NCBI GenBank assembly: GCA_037179335.1
Contig: JAKZHN010000006.1
Coordinates: 620,001 to 684,000, forward strand
Length of the DNA stretch: 64,000 bases
Direction: 5' to 3'
DNA from: Cyclaneusma minus
Taxonomy: Eukaryota; Ascomycota; Leotiomycetes; Marthamycetales; Marthamycetaceae
Of the stretch, positions 30,401-41,877 are shown in pieces. The notes beneath the pieces are model-generated. The model made no database searches and had not been told where the DNA came from. It worked only from the letters and a program-made list of their open reading frames with translations. The translations under genes and the position numbers were made by a program. The stretch's first letter is position 1, and every line of letters starts with the position of its first letter.

Positions 30401-31630
30401 TCCAGCCGCACCAGTGTTGATGATCAGTCAGTGTGGAGCAAACACTCCCATGGCAAGACCCTCACGGCCATGTCTATGGAGTCTCTAAGTCCCCATGGCA
30501 GAGATGCGCGTATCAATTTCCAGCCGTTCCAGCAGTCCATTGGCTTTGCGAGTGCTCTTTCCCAAGCCATCATTCGGGAGGACAATGTCTCCACTGGAAG
30601 TGAATTGCATGAAGCTCCACTTCTCGAAGACGAGGCCCTAGGCCTGGCCGGAGCCCCATGGGCGAAGGAGGGGATGGTGAAGAGTCGCAAACACCTCGAT
30701 AGTCAACAGCACAAACTCAAGGATCGCGGCTGGGAAGAATCGTTTGCGGTTGTTGATCGTGGCAACATGAAGCTCTTTTCTTTCTCTTTCAAATCCAAGG
30801 GCTCGAAATCCAAGACAGGACAAGCTTCTTCTGGTGGCGGTGTTGTCGGAGGAGGCAATTGGCAGGACAACGCTGAAAATACGGCCAACCTGGTCTTACG
30901 ACACACTACAGCGTCGCCAATGCCCCCGCCCGGCTACTCGAAGCTGAGGCCCCATGTGTTTACTTTGGAGTTCCCGAATCGCGAGGTGATGTTCTTTGAA
31001 GTCGGAACGGCCGAAATCCTGCACGAGTTCGTGACTACCTTGAACTACTGGTCCGCTCGTCTGACCAACCCACCTCTTACTGGTGGAATATCGAATATCG
31101 AGTACGGCTGGAGCGATTCGATCATCAACAGTGCCATCACCGCTCCGGTTCTCGAGGAAAATAGCTCGAGACCTAGCACTAGCAATCCGTCGCGACTGAG
31201 CATGCAGAGTACCAGGAGCCGAGGTAGTTTCAGCTACAGCGCTGAAGCTATGGCCGCGAAAGCACGCCTGCCGGGTGACAAGGTCATGATTGCAGAGTGG
31301 AAGGAACCATCCCTTACTCTGCGCGCGAGCAATCTCCTCGAGAAGGATCAGCTCGAATCTCTGAGAGCCCACGTGGAGTCGATCGAGGCGGAGTTCAACA
31401 CGCACAACAGGCTGAGAAGTCCGATGCTGCCCGCTTTTAGCACCCGCCACACCAACTACAAGAAGGCGATGTCGAACTGGAAGAGGAAGTCGGAGTTCCT
31501 TCTGAAGGAGATTGTGAAATACAAGGTGTACATTGATGCGCTGTGCGAGGCGCAGAAACTGAAGGAGGAGTTTTACAAGAGGAAGGAGATGGAAATTCAG
31601 AGTGGAGGGTTCGCAAGTGCCGATGAATGA
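27479..31630 (+). CDS. Sec7-PH ARF guanine-nucleotide exchange factor, EFA6/Yel1-type
   Basis: Two exons, 27479-29636 and 29697-31630. The 60-nt intron (GTAAGC, CACTGAC branch, TTTCAG) lies inside the Sec7 domain; 1363 aa. Residues 1-615 are low-complexity, Ser/Pro-rich and basic. The Sec7 domain starts at about 620. KGESQELDRLIVEF carries the catalytic glutamate finger (Glu692), and CQCNP and YSLCLLNSDLHTE follow, the CQCNP being characteristic of the EFA6/PSD group. A PH domain spans about 1037-1180 (KEGMVKSRKH, WEESFAVVDRGNMKLFSF), then a Lys/Glu-rich coiled coil near the C-terminus. EFA6 and yeast Yel1 activate Arf6/Arf3 at the plasma membrane, with PH binding PIP2; this role is inferred by homology. 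An insertion of about 90 residues separates the Sec7 core from its last helix (HRAWRILIRKML). Confidence 0.92.
27972..27998 (+). repeat. 9-bp tandem repeat inside the ARF-GEF gene
   Basis: Three exact copies of ACAGCCATG encode HDS repeats in the disordered N-terminus. Length variation between strains would be expected. Confidence 0.8.
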
Positions 31631-32342
31631 TCGGCATCGTCTGGAGTTGGGTGTGCTTTGAACTTGTAGGATAGTCACTGTTGGTTTGTTGGCAAAAACA
31701 AGCGACGGAGTTGGGCAGGGAGGCATGTGTTGGAGTTACCGGACTACTGGAAAGAAAAGGGCTTTCTTATACCCCTGTTGGCTTGATTGTGGGCGCAAGG
31801 GCCCATGAATCTTTGTTATTATACCCAGTTACATGTACTCTGATTGAGTACTTCATTGAAAAAAGTTATACTGTCAGACTTCCCTGAGGCTGACAGAGCA
31901 CACCACCGATTCCAGACTCGTGCCACTCCTTTGCCTCCTTCTTTAAATAGCAGGAGTTTGCTTCGATGGAATCTTGAGCAAGAGGGCACGGCAGACGGGA
32001 GAGCAAGATCTTTATGCTGCACAAGGTAGCACAAAGTACACATCGACCTGTGGTGAAGCATTTCGCGGCTCGGTAACCGCCCTGTGCTCAACCAATATCC
32101 AGGTATTTCGGGACCGGGACTCATTTCCACCGGGCCAGGCGGGGCAATGCCGCCATCATAGTGGAGATCAGTCTTCAATGGTCCGTGCGTCAGACAAACC
32201 AAACCTTCACCTCGATCCCGGACATCCGATTTCAAGGCTTACAACACCATCCAGCCATGACCACGACCTCGATTTGCTTCTGTCGTTAGCATTAACTGCC
32301 ACTCGAGCTGCCCCTGATAGCTGGCCACGCCGGGAGACGACA
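31631..32342. other. Intergenic region
   Basis: 3' flank of the ARF-GEF gene and promoter/leader of the NPF protein. The downstream frame is open back to 31974, but the start at 32343 is preferred. Nothing else is seen. Confidence 0.5.
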
Positions 32343-34085
32343 ATGGCCGACGCCTTCTCCTCCTCCAATCCCTTCCGGCGGAAAGGGCAGCTCTCCTCAG
32401 CTGCACAGCTTGAGAATCCCCCCCAAGCTCCCAACAACCCTCTGGGCCTCCAACACGCCAATCCTCCCGCCCAGAGCACAAGCATTGTAGAGGTGCCCCC
32501 GTCCCATTCCAAGCCTGTAAAAACAGTGCGGATTCAGTCGCCGCCGCCATCCGATCCCCTATCAACAAGCTCGGCCTCGTTCCGCCATGACGAAGTCTGG
32601 GGAGCCGACGAAGCAAACCCCTTTGGCGAAAATTCACCCGCCAGTCCCGACCATGATGATAAAAGGATCCAGGAGTCAGGGGCGCTCCCGAATCCATTTC
32701 AGAAGACGTTGGAAACAATGGAACGACCGGCACCTGACACATCACAGCTAACGTCAGCTGGAAAGAAAGCAAAGCCGACAACTATGGATGTTGGAGCGTT
32801 CACGCGATTGCTCATGACTGGAAACACCGGGACGACATCTAATATGACCGGCAGATCGACTGCTCAATCATCTTATACCAACACAATATCTAATCCGGCG
32901 TCAACACCTGGAGAGGGTATTACAGCAGCACATATGGCGCATCACGCACTGGGAGATAACAGCACAGATACATCATCAATATCTAGGCAATCGATATTCG
33001 AACCTATACAAGAAACACTATCCGAATCGCCGCGAACATCACATGAGATCTCGGACGACGAGCGGAAGAAACTAGCTCCAAGCGGCCCTGCTAGGCAGAA
33101 ACCACCTCCACCAAGTTCTCGACATGGCAAACTTATAAAGCTTGAGTTACGGGATGATCCTACAAACCCACATATATACGAATCGTCCGATACTAGCTCA
33201 CCAGTATTACCAGCACCACTTAGCAGATCAAACACAGATCTCAACAAACCTCTGCCACCTGCGCCTTCAAGAAAGAGCCACGAGAGTGAGCACGAGTCGA
33301 TTTTCGATAAAGAAGCTGCAGGAAAGACTCCAGAACCCCCTTCTCCCGGTCCTCCACAGCCTATAGGGGTAGCCGGGGTAGCCGGAAGAAGACCGGCTCC
33401 CACTCCTCCTATCACTCGTCGTCACAGCCAGTTCAGCTCCGGATCTCGGACACCACAAAGAGCCGATTCACGGGGGCCATCTGATAATATGGATGAAGTG
33501 ACGGCCAGTCTGACGGCCAGTCAAGATACCACGCGATCATTTGCTAGCAGCAGCAGCAACAACAATAGCAATAGAGCCCCACCTCCTCCTCCAAGCCGCC
33601 GGCCTACCTCAATGTTTCCCTCCGGACCGCTGTCAGAGAATGATCGTCCATCCTCAAAATCATCCTCAAAATCATCCTCAAAATCATCCTCAAAATCTGG
33701 ACTTGCACCGCCTCCACCCCCACCCGCTCGATCCTCATCTATATGGCAAACTGCCAGGCCTCCTTCCATATCCAGCATTGAATCTGTGACCAAGCGAATA
33801 CCTTCTGGCCCTCCCCCGCCACCTCCACCTCGGAAAAGAGCTTTAAGCAAGAGCTCAGCCGATGTACCGATGACGACGCCCGGCGGGTCGACAGTGAGAA
33901 GAAGCGTTGATAGTGGACGGCGTAGTTCGGACATGTCTCATACTATTCAAGAAACGGAGAATCAGGAGCTAGAGCCGGGCGATAGTGGGGCAGGTGCTAA
34001 TGATATCTTGGCAAACTTGTCGGCTTTGCAGAAAGAAGTAGATGCCCTGAGAGGCCAGGTTGCTGCCAAACACAGTGTTGGGTGA
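32343..34085 (+). CDS. Proline/serine-rich protein with three NPF motifs (endocytic/actin-type adaptor)
   Basis: Single exon, 580 aa from ATG at 32343 (MADAFSSSNPFRRKGQ); the upstream in-frame extension of 123 codons has no coding bias. NPF tripeptides at 9-11, 92-94 and 117-119 are classical ligands of EH domains (Pan1/Ede1-type endocytic proteins). A conserved-looking segment, MDVGAFTRLLMTGNTG, follows at about 148. Proline tracts (PPPPPP) in the second half could bind SH3 or profilin. The C-terminus (about 555-580) forms a short coiled coil with SALQKEVDALRGQV. Most of the chain is disordered. No enzymatic domain is seen. Its neighbour upstream on the same strand is an ARF-GEF of the plasma membrane, so a role in cortical traffic is a reasonable inference. 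Confidence 0.75.
   Translation: MADAFSSSNPFRRKGQLSSAAQLENPPQAPNNPLGLQHANPPAQSTSIVEVPPSHSKPVKTVRIQSPPPSDPLSTSSASFRHDEVWGADEANPFGENSPASPDHDDKRIQESGALPNPFQKTLETMERPAPDTSQLTSAGKKAKPTTMDVGAFTRLLMTGNTGTTSNMTGRSTAQSSYTNTISNPASTPGEGITAAHMAHHALGDNSTDTSSISRQSIFEPIQETLSESPRTSHEISDDERKKLAPSGPARQKPPPPSSRHGKLIKLELRDDPTNPHIYESSDTSSPVLPAPLSRSNTDLNKPLPPAPSRKSHESEHESIFDKEAAGKTPEPPSPGPPQPIGVAGVAGRRPAPTPPITRRHSQFSSGSRTPQRADSRGPSDNMDEVTASLTASQDTTRSFASSSSNNNSNRAPPPPPSRRPTSMFPSGPLSENDRPSSKSSSKSSSKSSSKSGLAPPPPPPARSSSIWQTARPPSISSIESVTKRIPSGPPPPPPPRKRALSKSSADVPMTTPGGSTVRRSVDSGRRSSDMSHTIQETENQELEPGDSGAGANDILANLSALQKEVDALRGQVAAKHSVG
33649..33696 (+). repeat. 12-bp coding minisatellite
   Basis: Four exact copies of CATCCTCAAAAT encode SSSK repeats in the NPF protein. 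The perfect identity indicates recent expansion. Confidence 0.9.
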
Positions 34086-37000
34086 TTTATTAACTTGACT
34101 TTGGTATGTCGACCATGAATGGCAATATGGTTCTATAGCCATTGCAAGATGACACTCGCTGTGATGATGGGAAAACGAAGTGACCATCAGACAGACTACA
34201 GAGCATCTAGAAGCAGACAGGCTTGCTGGCAGAAGACAAGGCCGCAAGCTGCAAGTCCGCAGCGGCGATGTCTCCTGAAGCCTTCCCGGCCGAACCTTCA
34301 TGTTGCAAACCAGTGGAACATGAAGTCTGAGCTTTGTCCCAAACTTGATGTGACGGCCACCGGCAGCTTGGCGCCAGTCGGTGCTTCATGCCGAACACGT
34401 CGTATTGACCATCCCTTACAGACTCGCGAACAAAATGATATGGAATACCACAGATGATCACCAAGTCTGAAGTCACGACCAGTGATACAAATCATTACTA
34501 CCAGGGCGAGTCCAGGCTTGGTCACCCAAGGAACGGGCCCTAAGTGTACCTGTATGTCAATCACCCCCTCGTGCTGCATTAGTTTCCAGCAACAGGCTGA
34601 TGCTAGAACGCTGAAGCGCTGCTCTTTGCTGCACCTTACTCGTGCTAATCCCACAAAATGCGCAAAGCCTGCTTCAATTTGTCGAAACTTGACCTATCCC
34701 CTCGAAGAACAGTCATCCGAAATAGCACCGCGAAGTGTGGAGTTTGTATTCACGATGGGCTGTTTGACTTGGCCTTTCTAGCTGGCACTTAGCGTCCGTC
34801 ACATCATATTGAGGGCCATCATACATGTATAGGGTGTCCGTGTGTATGGGTGCTCAGACTTCTTTCCCCATGCTTTGCGCATACCGAGGATTTCTGAAGA
34901 TGCACGGCAAAGATGAAAGATGCCACGACGGCCGTCGTGTGGTTTTTTCGGCATATTTGACGATGCATCGTGGCGGCATACGTGCATGGGATGGATGTCA
35001 AATGACTGCATTTTCCCCGTGCGACGAAAGATAACAGACGGCCGGCGATCTGGGCCATCGATCGTTTCTGCGTGCATTCGAAGGGATTGGTGAGGGGCAT
35101 TTCTGTACATTATCGATATGTAAGGGGTCTGGGGCCTAGGCCATAATCATTTTCAGCCAATTCTGCAGACCCGCCAGGGCTATCTCTGTGATTTGCATAA
35201 TTGCATTCCATTCGTCCCAGCGGGCCGGGCAGGAATTCCATGCTTGAAGAATTCCAGTTGGTGGTGTGTGTTGACGAGATCGTCGAGAATGCAAGCATCA
35301 GGCTATATTAGTCGAGGCCCCTTTAGTCAGTTGATCCGCAGACAAGCGGATTCTGAGGTAGGACGGTTGGAGATGTTGACGTTTCGAGCGAGACCGTGAC
35401 AGCGGGCTTGTTGCGTGCACTGGTTACATTCTGCAGGAACTCTGAATTGAACGCCGAAGGGACGGGTACCGGCGCAGCGGCGCCCTTGAGATCAATATCA
35501 ATCATATTTCATATTTTGCACTTTTTTGTGCACCGAGATTCTGATTCGTACAGGTACCTGGTAGCCAGCAATTCGACATCTAGAGTCTAGAATCTAGACT
35601 GGGGACATACCTACCTAGCAGAATTGATGCCAATCTCCCATCATTTGCAGATCCCGCTTATGATGTGCGGTTTTCGGCTTAGTAGCCTTGGTAAATGGGT
35701 GATCGAATCATGGATTTTCCTAGCCGTGCTTATGACGTTCATAGCTGGACTCGGCGAATAGGTCAGTAAAGAGGCATTTGTAGCGAGGTTTTCTCATCGA
35801 TTCGATTGCACCTAACTATGAAGGTACTTGACCGAGGGAATCCAAGCCATGTCCAGCTCCAAAGCTCTAGATCGCGGGCTCTTCGACTTCAATGGCAGGG
35901 CGAGCGGGTGGCGCCAACCTACCTTGGAGCTGGAATCTGTAGTAGACTGGGGGTCTGTGGCTTAGGATTTAGGAAACAGGGTCGGGACGAAAGGCACGAC
36001 TAGCCGGCCCGTGGTGATGGATCATCATGGAACATACTGTAAGCTTTGGGCTAGTAGCCTAGGACCCCACCAGGAGGGCCGAGCCTTCGGTTTTCAATAT
36101 TTCAAGAGATGAGTTGCGCCATAAAGTGGGGTACGGGTAGGACGCACGCGGGAGATGGCGACGTCGTCGTCCAGTTTTGGGATATATGGAGACTACTGGA
36201 GACTGGAGAGTCATGTTGCTGTCTCCATCAGATGCTTGGCAGCTTGATCGCTTTCGAGTTATTGAGACTCCTCCACATTGAGTTTGTTCCGGGTATTCGG
36301 GAAACGGCGTGACGCGATAGTAGGGATATAGCTTCCTAGAATTTGGAATTCAGAAAAGAGCCTGAGAAAACGCCTGAACTCCAACCATGGGCGATGATGA
36401 ATTTTGATAGCCGAAGAATAGTGCTGATCGGGCGGGATGCTCGTATCCGACAGTGACGATGCACAATTTGTGGATTTTCTCAGTCCTCCGATCATGGGGA
36501 AGCCGATGATGGATTTCGCGATCGCAGACGGAGCGGAAAGTTTATGAGACGTGCCACGAACTGAGACGCGAAGCTATCCAAACTCTGCCGGAGAAGCTCT
36601 CCGTCCTATGGTGGGCAGAAGGCCGAGAAATGCCGATGTTGTATCAAAACTTACAAAAACACCATCTAAACTGTATATAGACGACGCGCCGGCAATAGTC
36701 AATGCAGATGTACATGTATTTAATAGATTGGTTTCTTTGCAGTGTCAGGTCGAGACTCCCGAGTGCGATTGCGATTGCGAAGCTGCCGGGCCCATTTATT
36801 TCGGGTGATCTTCGAGCTGCTAAAATGCTTGCAGCAGCTGCTGCATCTTGGCCCTGACAGATACTACTCTCCCTTGCCACGACTTACGGAATCGGCAATG
36901 CAGTTTGATGGCGATGCCGAGCACGAAAGGCTACAATTGCCGACAATTGACAACGGTACTCTCGACAGGTACCAAAGTGGGAGATAGAGTGGAAGGCATG

Positions 37001-39648
37001 ATTGTCGGGACTGTGGCTTACGTCGACGCTCCGCAATATGGAGGTAATCAATGTGCCTGCCATATGGCTTGCGACACACGTGTAAATAATGAAGTGTCGT
37101 CCCCCTTTGGCACCATGCGCCGGTGATACTGCACCCTTCGGGATTCGGGAATTTGAGCTGTCATAAAGGAGCCAGCTTGGAACCTGTCAACCTGTATATC
37201 GCCTCGAGAGGCGTGACATGCGATTGGTCCCAGGAACTCGAGCTGGTCCAGGGACATGGGCAGCAGCGGGCCTGGTGGGCCGGTGGGGTTCGTGAAGGAG
37301 TCGGCTGCTAAAGATGGAGCGATCAAAGATATCAGACTCCAGGAGAACCCTGACCTTTCTCGTCGTCGTAGCCTCGGCGTCTCTGAAAAAATGAGATTGA
37401 GCTCGGATGGGTTTGTTTCGTTTTCCTGGCGGAAGCGTAGGGGTCTGCTTCTGGCCGTTGCTCTATGATCTATCCCCAGTATCCCGAGCTTGCTCCCTGC
37501 CACGGCCCACTGCAGCTCATGCTTTCGCTTCTCGACCCCGAAAACCTGGGGTTGATCAGCGAGGACACAGATGGATTGACGATGCACAGGAAAAGATTGA
37601 AGCAATCACTTTCTGTTTGCAACCTCACCACTGTCCTGGCTGGCTGGCTCCTCGAGCAAAACATCCAGTATTGAGATACCCGAACTGGTACGTAGGTTCT
37701 ATCCTGTAAAAGCAAACACAGCTTCGAGACTGAGTGCTCTGGGCCCGCGGTTGTCGTTGTCTTGCGTGTCTGTTCGCCGAAGTAACAGTGCTATTTCAAC
37801 CTCACCGTCGCGAGTCAGCATTCTGAGATCGCTACTAGGCCTTCTTTCGTATAAGTTCGCGAAAAGCAGGGTCATCGTCATATCGGTGGAGTATTCTGCA
37901 GAACATGAGGGTGAGAATCTTCAAAGCGCAGGACGGTGCGGGCCTTAAGAATCCACATTAAAGCCCCTTACGAACCACTTTCCTGGGACTTGAGAGTCCG
38001 ATGAAAGTCCGAAACTGGAGGGCGAGGCCCACTGCTGTGAAATGGGAATCCACAAGCTCCAGCTGATCCCCATACTTCGAGCCAGGCCTGGAGACGGCAT
38101 TCGAGATCGGGGGTGCTCGGACGCCTATGGAAGCTATCGTGAGTACGGATTTAGCAGTGGAGAGCGAAATTCGTTCGGAAATAAACGCATGGCGATAACA
38201 ATAGGACAAACGGCATACTCCTCGATGTACCGAGTTAGAGGAACATACGTATTCGTAAGATGTTGGATATGAAACTTCGTGGATCTTGTGGTTTCGAGTG
38301 GATTGGATGCCAATCCTCGAACATTGTGTAGCTACAAACGGGGAGTAAGTGAGACATCCGGGAACAAGCCACAATATTCTGGAGCAACTCGGACGACTAG
38401 GAAAACGTTATTGGAAACATGTTAGATAAAGAGTTGGAAGCCTTCTGTCCAGGGATTGTCGTCCCGAGGGAAGCTATGCAAGCTATACAGAATTAGCGTA
38501 GTTTCTATACACGTTCTCAAACAAGAAAAAGCAATGAATTGTTGGTGAAGAGTGGAGTACTCGGTGCTAGCAAAAGCCTTGTACCTGAGCTTGACACAAA
38601 ACTGACTTACTGGACTTTCGGACTCACGAAAAGGGAGCTGAGCGGTAATGGACTCCAACATGAAGCATAAGCTCCACGGGTTCTTTGGCCTCTCGACATA
38701 GGAGTGTGTACTCGGTACTGCAGCAGTACATACAGTGATTGGGGGTTCCTGGCCAGGGCTGGCAGCATCGTGAACTCCTGTCCTGCGCAACGGCAGTTGC
38801 CAGCGGCTCGGCGAGCGATTCCGAGCACGTTTGGGGCTGGTTCTCCGGGTCGGAATACATGTAGTTGCACAGTTGCGTTGGGGTGGGAATAGCAGCAGGG
38901 CTCCCCGAGGGTAGCAGTGTGGTGGATCAGCGGTGGGCCCTGACCAGGATGCTGGCGACAGGGCAAAGCGAGGCTCCACCTGCCTGGATCCACAATATGG
39001 GGACCTTGTTGGACATCGAGATTTGGGGCTGGTCCGGACAATAATTTGAGCCTCGAGGCCCAAAGTGGTGAATCCTGCCTCTCGTGGTTACAAGAGCCGA
39101 AGGCGCATGTCTGCGCAGTCGCCGCAGTGCTCACTTCCAGCCTTTGGCATTCCCCTCGCAGCGTGGCACTTTCTTGAAGAATGCCACGTTGGCGCACCTG
39201 AGCTGTTGGGGACTCCTTTCGGACAGCAGGCCCAATGGAGAAATATACATGGCCAGGGCTGGGTTGGCGTCAGCAAGACGCGGTTCCGCTGTCTCCACCG
39301 CTTGGCACCGTGGCACGGCGAGTAATTGCACGTTAATCCACCATCCGCCCTAGGTAATTAGCGTTACTACTGTGCCTCCAGGGTTGCTCTTCAATGCCTG
39401 CACTCCATCAAGCTGCTGAGGAGTCCTGGCTGCCTCCAATAATACTGCCCCAACACCCACTACAACAAGTATATTGCTTTCTTTTGACCGTCGTCGCACT
39501 TACTGTCGCAAGTTCTGCTGTGTTTGCTGTTATTTTGCCTCTACATACTCAACCACTATCCATGCAATCATTCATGACTTTGTCCACAAGGAATCCACAT
39601 ATGGCCGTCAAGTTATCATAACCTTCGCCTCTGCTGTGCTTCTGGGAA
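34086..39648. other. Gene-poor region, 5.6 kb
   Basis: No frame longer than about 210 codons and none with recognisable domains or fungal codon bias; the longest (38422-39063, minus) is Arg/Ser/Pro-rich without homology I recognise. At 35578-35605 a cluster of TCTAGA-type palindromes (ctagagtctagaatctagac) occurs. The region lies upstream of a Zn2Cys6 regulator and may contain its long promoter or non-coding transcripts. No transposon ends or long terminal repeats are visible. Confidence 0.5.
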
Positions 39649-41877
39649 ATGGATACCACATCGCCACCTCCTGTGGACGACCAGGATCCTACTACTTCCG
39701 GGAATACATCACCCGGCTCCGAATATTTTGAGGACTTCCAGCCACAGCTTCCGTCTTCGACACTTCCATTTGCCGTATGGGACAGGAAGGGTTCCGCAAG
39801 ATATCGTCGTCACCCGGAAAGCTTGGTTGGTGTTGGGCAGAGTAGTGGTCCTCGGAACCTTCAAGAGATGTCGCAAAATGGTGAAAGCTCGACATATAGT
39901 GGCTACGAGGCACACGGCTCCGAGACTTCAACTTCTCCATCGACATCCTTTACCGGATTGACTTCAGCTTCGCCAGGTGCCGGAACATGGGGCTCGCCGG
40001 GGATTATGGATGGCGACGAGCATGGCCCTGACATGGACTGTTGCAGAGATGCCGATGGAGAGATTCTGTTAGTTCCGAAGATCGAGGAGATGGATAAGGA
40101 TGTCGGTATGGAATTCTTGAAGGATGTTGCTATTTTGAATTCACCTATCCAACATCCCGAGAGCGCCCCAAAGCAGCTGAAGAGACCGCGCGGCCGTCCC
40201 AGGAAACATCCCAAACCGAGGTCTGAGAGTCAGGCCAAGCTTACCAAGGGGAGGTCGAAGACAGGATGTCTCACTTGCAGAAAACGGAAGAAGAAGTGCG
40301 ACGAAGCAAAGCCTCGCTGTAGGTACATCTCAGTGCTGTCGACCATTTGTGACAATGTCGTATCCTTGCTAAGCTTTCGCAGGCATGAATTGCGAGAAGA
40401 ATGCCGTTGTCTGCGAAGGCTACCCAGTACGGACGATATGGAAAAGTGGCAAGGAAAGGGCTGAGGAAGGTATGAGGACACATGCTACGGACCAGGTCCC
40501 CTTTGCTGATCTGTTTGACAGTCAAGGTGCAAATTCGAAGGGCCAGCTTGCCTCAGATTAACCTAAAACCAGTGATCAACGGTGTCGAAACAACTGCTGA
40601 TAGGATCTTCTTTGAACATTACGTCTACCGGCTAAGCTCGGTATTCACTGTCGAGGATTCTCAGCAAAATGCATTCAAGCATATGCTTCTGCCGATGGCC
40701 GTCGAGCATATCGGCCTCATGCACTCGATCCTTGCTTTGTCTAGCAGGCATATCAATTACAAGCTTCCTTATGGACGGAGCCTTCTGGAGAAACATCCGG
40801 ACGTCGACGAAGCCTCCCTTCTGGCTCGCTCGCAATATCACCACGACGAAGCCATCAAAAAATTCAACGAGGACATTGCACTGCAAGATCAAGGTAGAAC
40901 AGACAGCTCTGTCTTGAATGCCCGGTATGGCCAGATGTTGTGTCTCGTTTTGGAGACTTTGATGGATGGCGACTCGAATGGTACGCATCGAGTACACTTG
41001 CAAGGCTACCAGCGCTTAATGCAAGAATCACCACCGGAAGATGGGCCATTTCTCCAATTCATTCAGGAGTTTTTCCAGTACCACATCTGTGCGGATGAGC
41101 TCATCTCGCTACCTCAGGATCGTTCTCATCTCGGTGGCCTCTCAGAAAACTTCATGTTGCCTCGAAGCATGATTCAACCGGATGCCGTCCGTCTCCTTGG
41201 CGTCCAGGACGGTCTGTTCTTTCATATGTCGAAGATTACGAACATGAGGAATGTCATTCGAGACCGCATGGAAAGGGGCATCGTACCTGCGGTAGGCTAC
41301 GAATCGTTATATCTGGCGGCCGAAATCGATGCTGGTATTCGTGAATGGACTCCTCCATGGCAACCAGGTGACCCGCGCGATCTTGCTGGATTACTGTATC
41401 AGCACATGATGTGGGTATATCTTTATCGAACCCTGTATCCCCCTCGTTCCTCGCAATGGGGTCTGGACACGAAGATCTCAGACGCAGTCGACGATGGCTT
41501 GGAAATACTGGCGCAATTCGGACCCAACGACCCGAGTCAGACATTACTTCTCGTCCCCACATTCATAATCGGATGTGCTGCTTTCAAGCCTGAGCAACGT
41601 GATCCGATACGCAAATCGATTGCAACAATCAAAGAGTACACGGGCATGGCGAATTCAGACAGGTATATGCAGGTCTTGGAGGAGGTATGGAGATTGATGG
41701 ATGAGAAGAGCGAGAAGAGTTGGGACTGGCAAAGAGTTGCCCACTCTATCGGTGTGTTTCTATCCAACACTTACTTCAACTTGGACTATGGCCACTAATA
41801 ACTTCACAGAATCCTCTAATCATCCATGGGACGACTACTCTTCCGAGAGGAGAAGCAGCTACTGCAGCACTATTTGA
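39649..41877 (+). CDS. Zn2Cys6 transcription factor with AT-hook and fungal-specific C-terminal domain
   Basis: Four exons: 39649-40318, 40383-40469, 40522-41751 and 41810-41877. The first donor is GTAGGT and interrupts the zinc cluster; the last intron has a clear CACTAATAAC branch site and TTCACAG acceptor, giving a new C-terminus of 22 residues (IESSNHPWDDYSSE...). The product is 684 aa. Residues 1-175 are acidic and Ser/Thr-rich, a possible activation region. An AT-hook (RPRGRPRKHP, 179-188) precedes the Zn2Cys6 cluster at 207-234 with C-x2-C-x6-C-x6-C-x2-C-x6-C spacing. The remainder looks like the Fungal_trans_2 (PF11951-type) middle region, with hydrophobic helices such as FFEHYVYRLSSVF and LMHSILALSSRH. 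It lies in a gene desert, so no target cluster is apparent next to it. Confidence 0.9.

Noticed and set aside
31974..32342. Extended N-terminus of the NPF protein
   Set aside because: No codon bias and unrelated composition; the ATG at 32343 fits the start of the disordered adaptor.
38422..39063. A 213-codon minus-strand frame in the gene desert
   Set aside because: Arg/Pro/Ser-rich, two other frames equally open, no motif.
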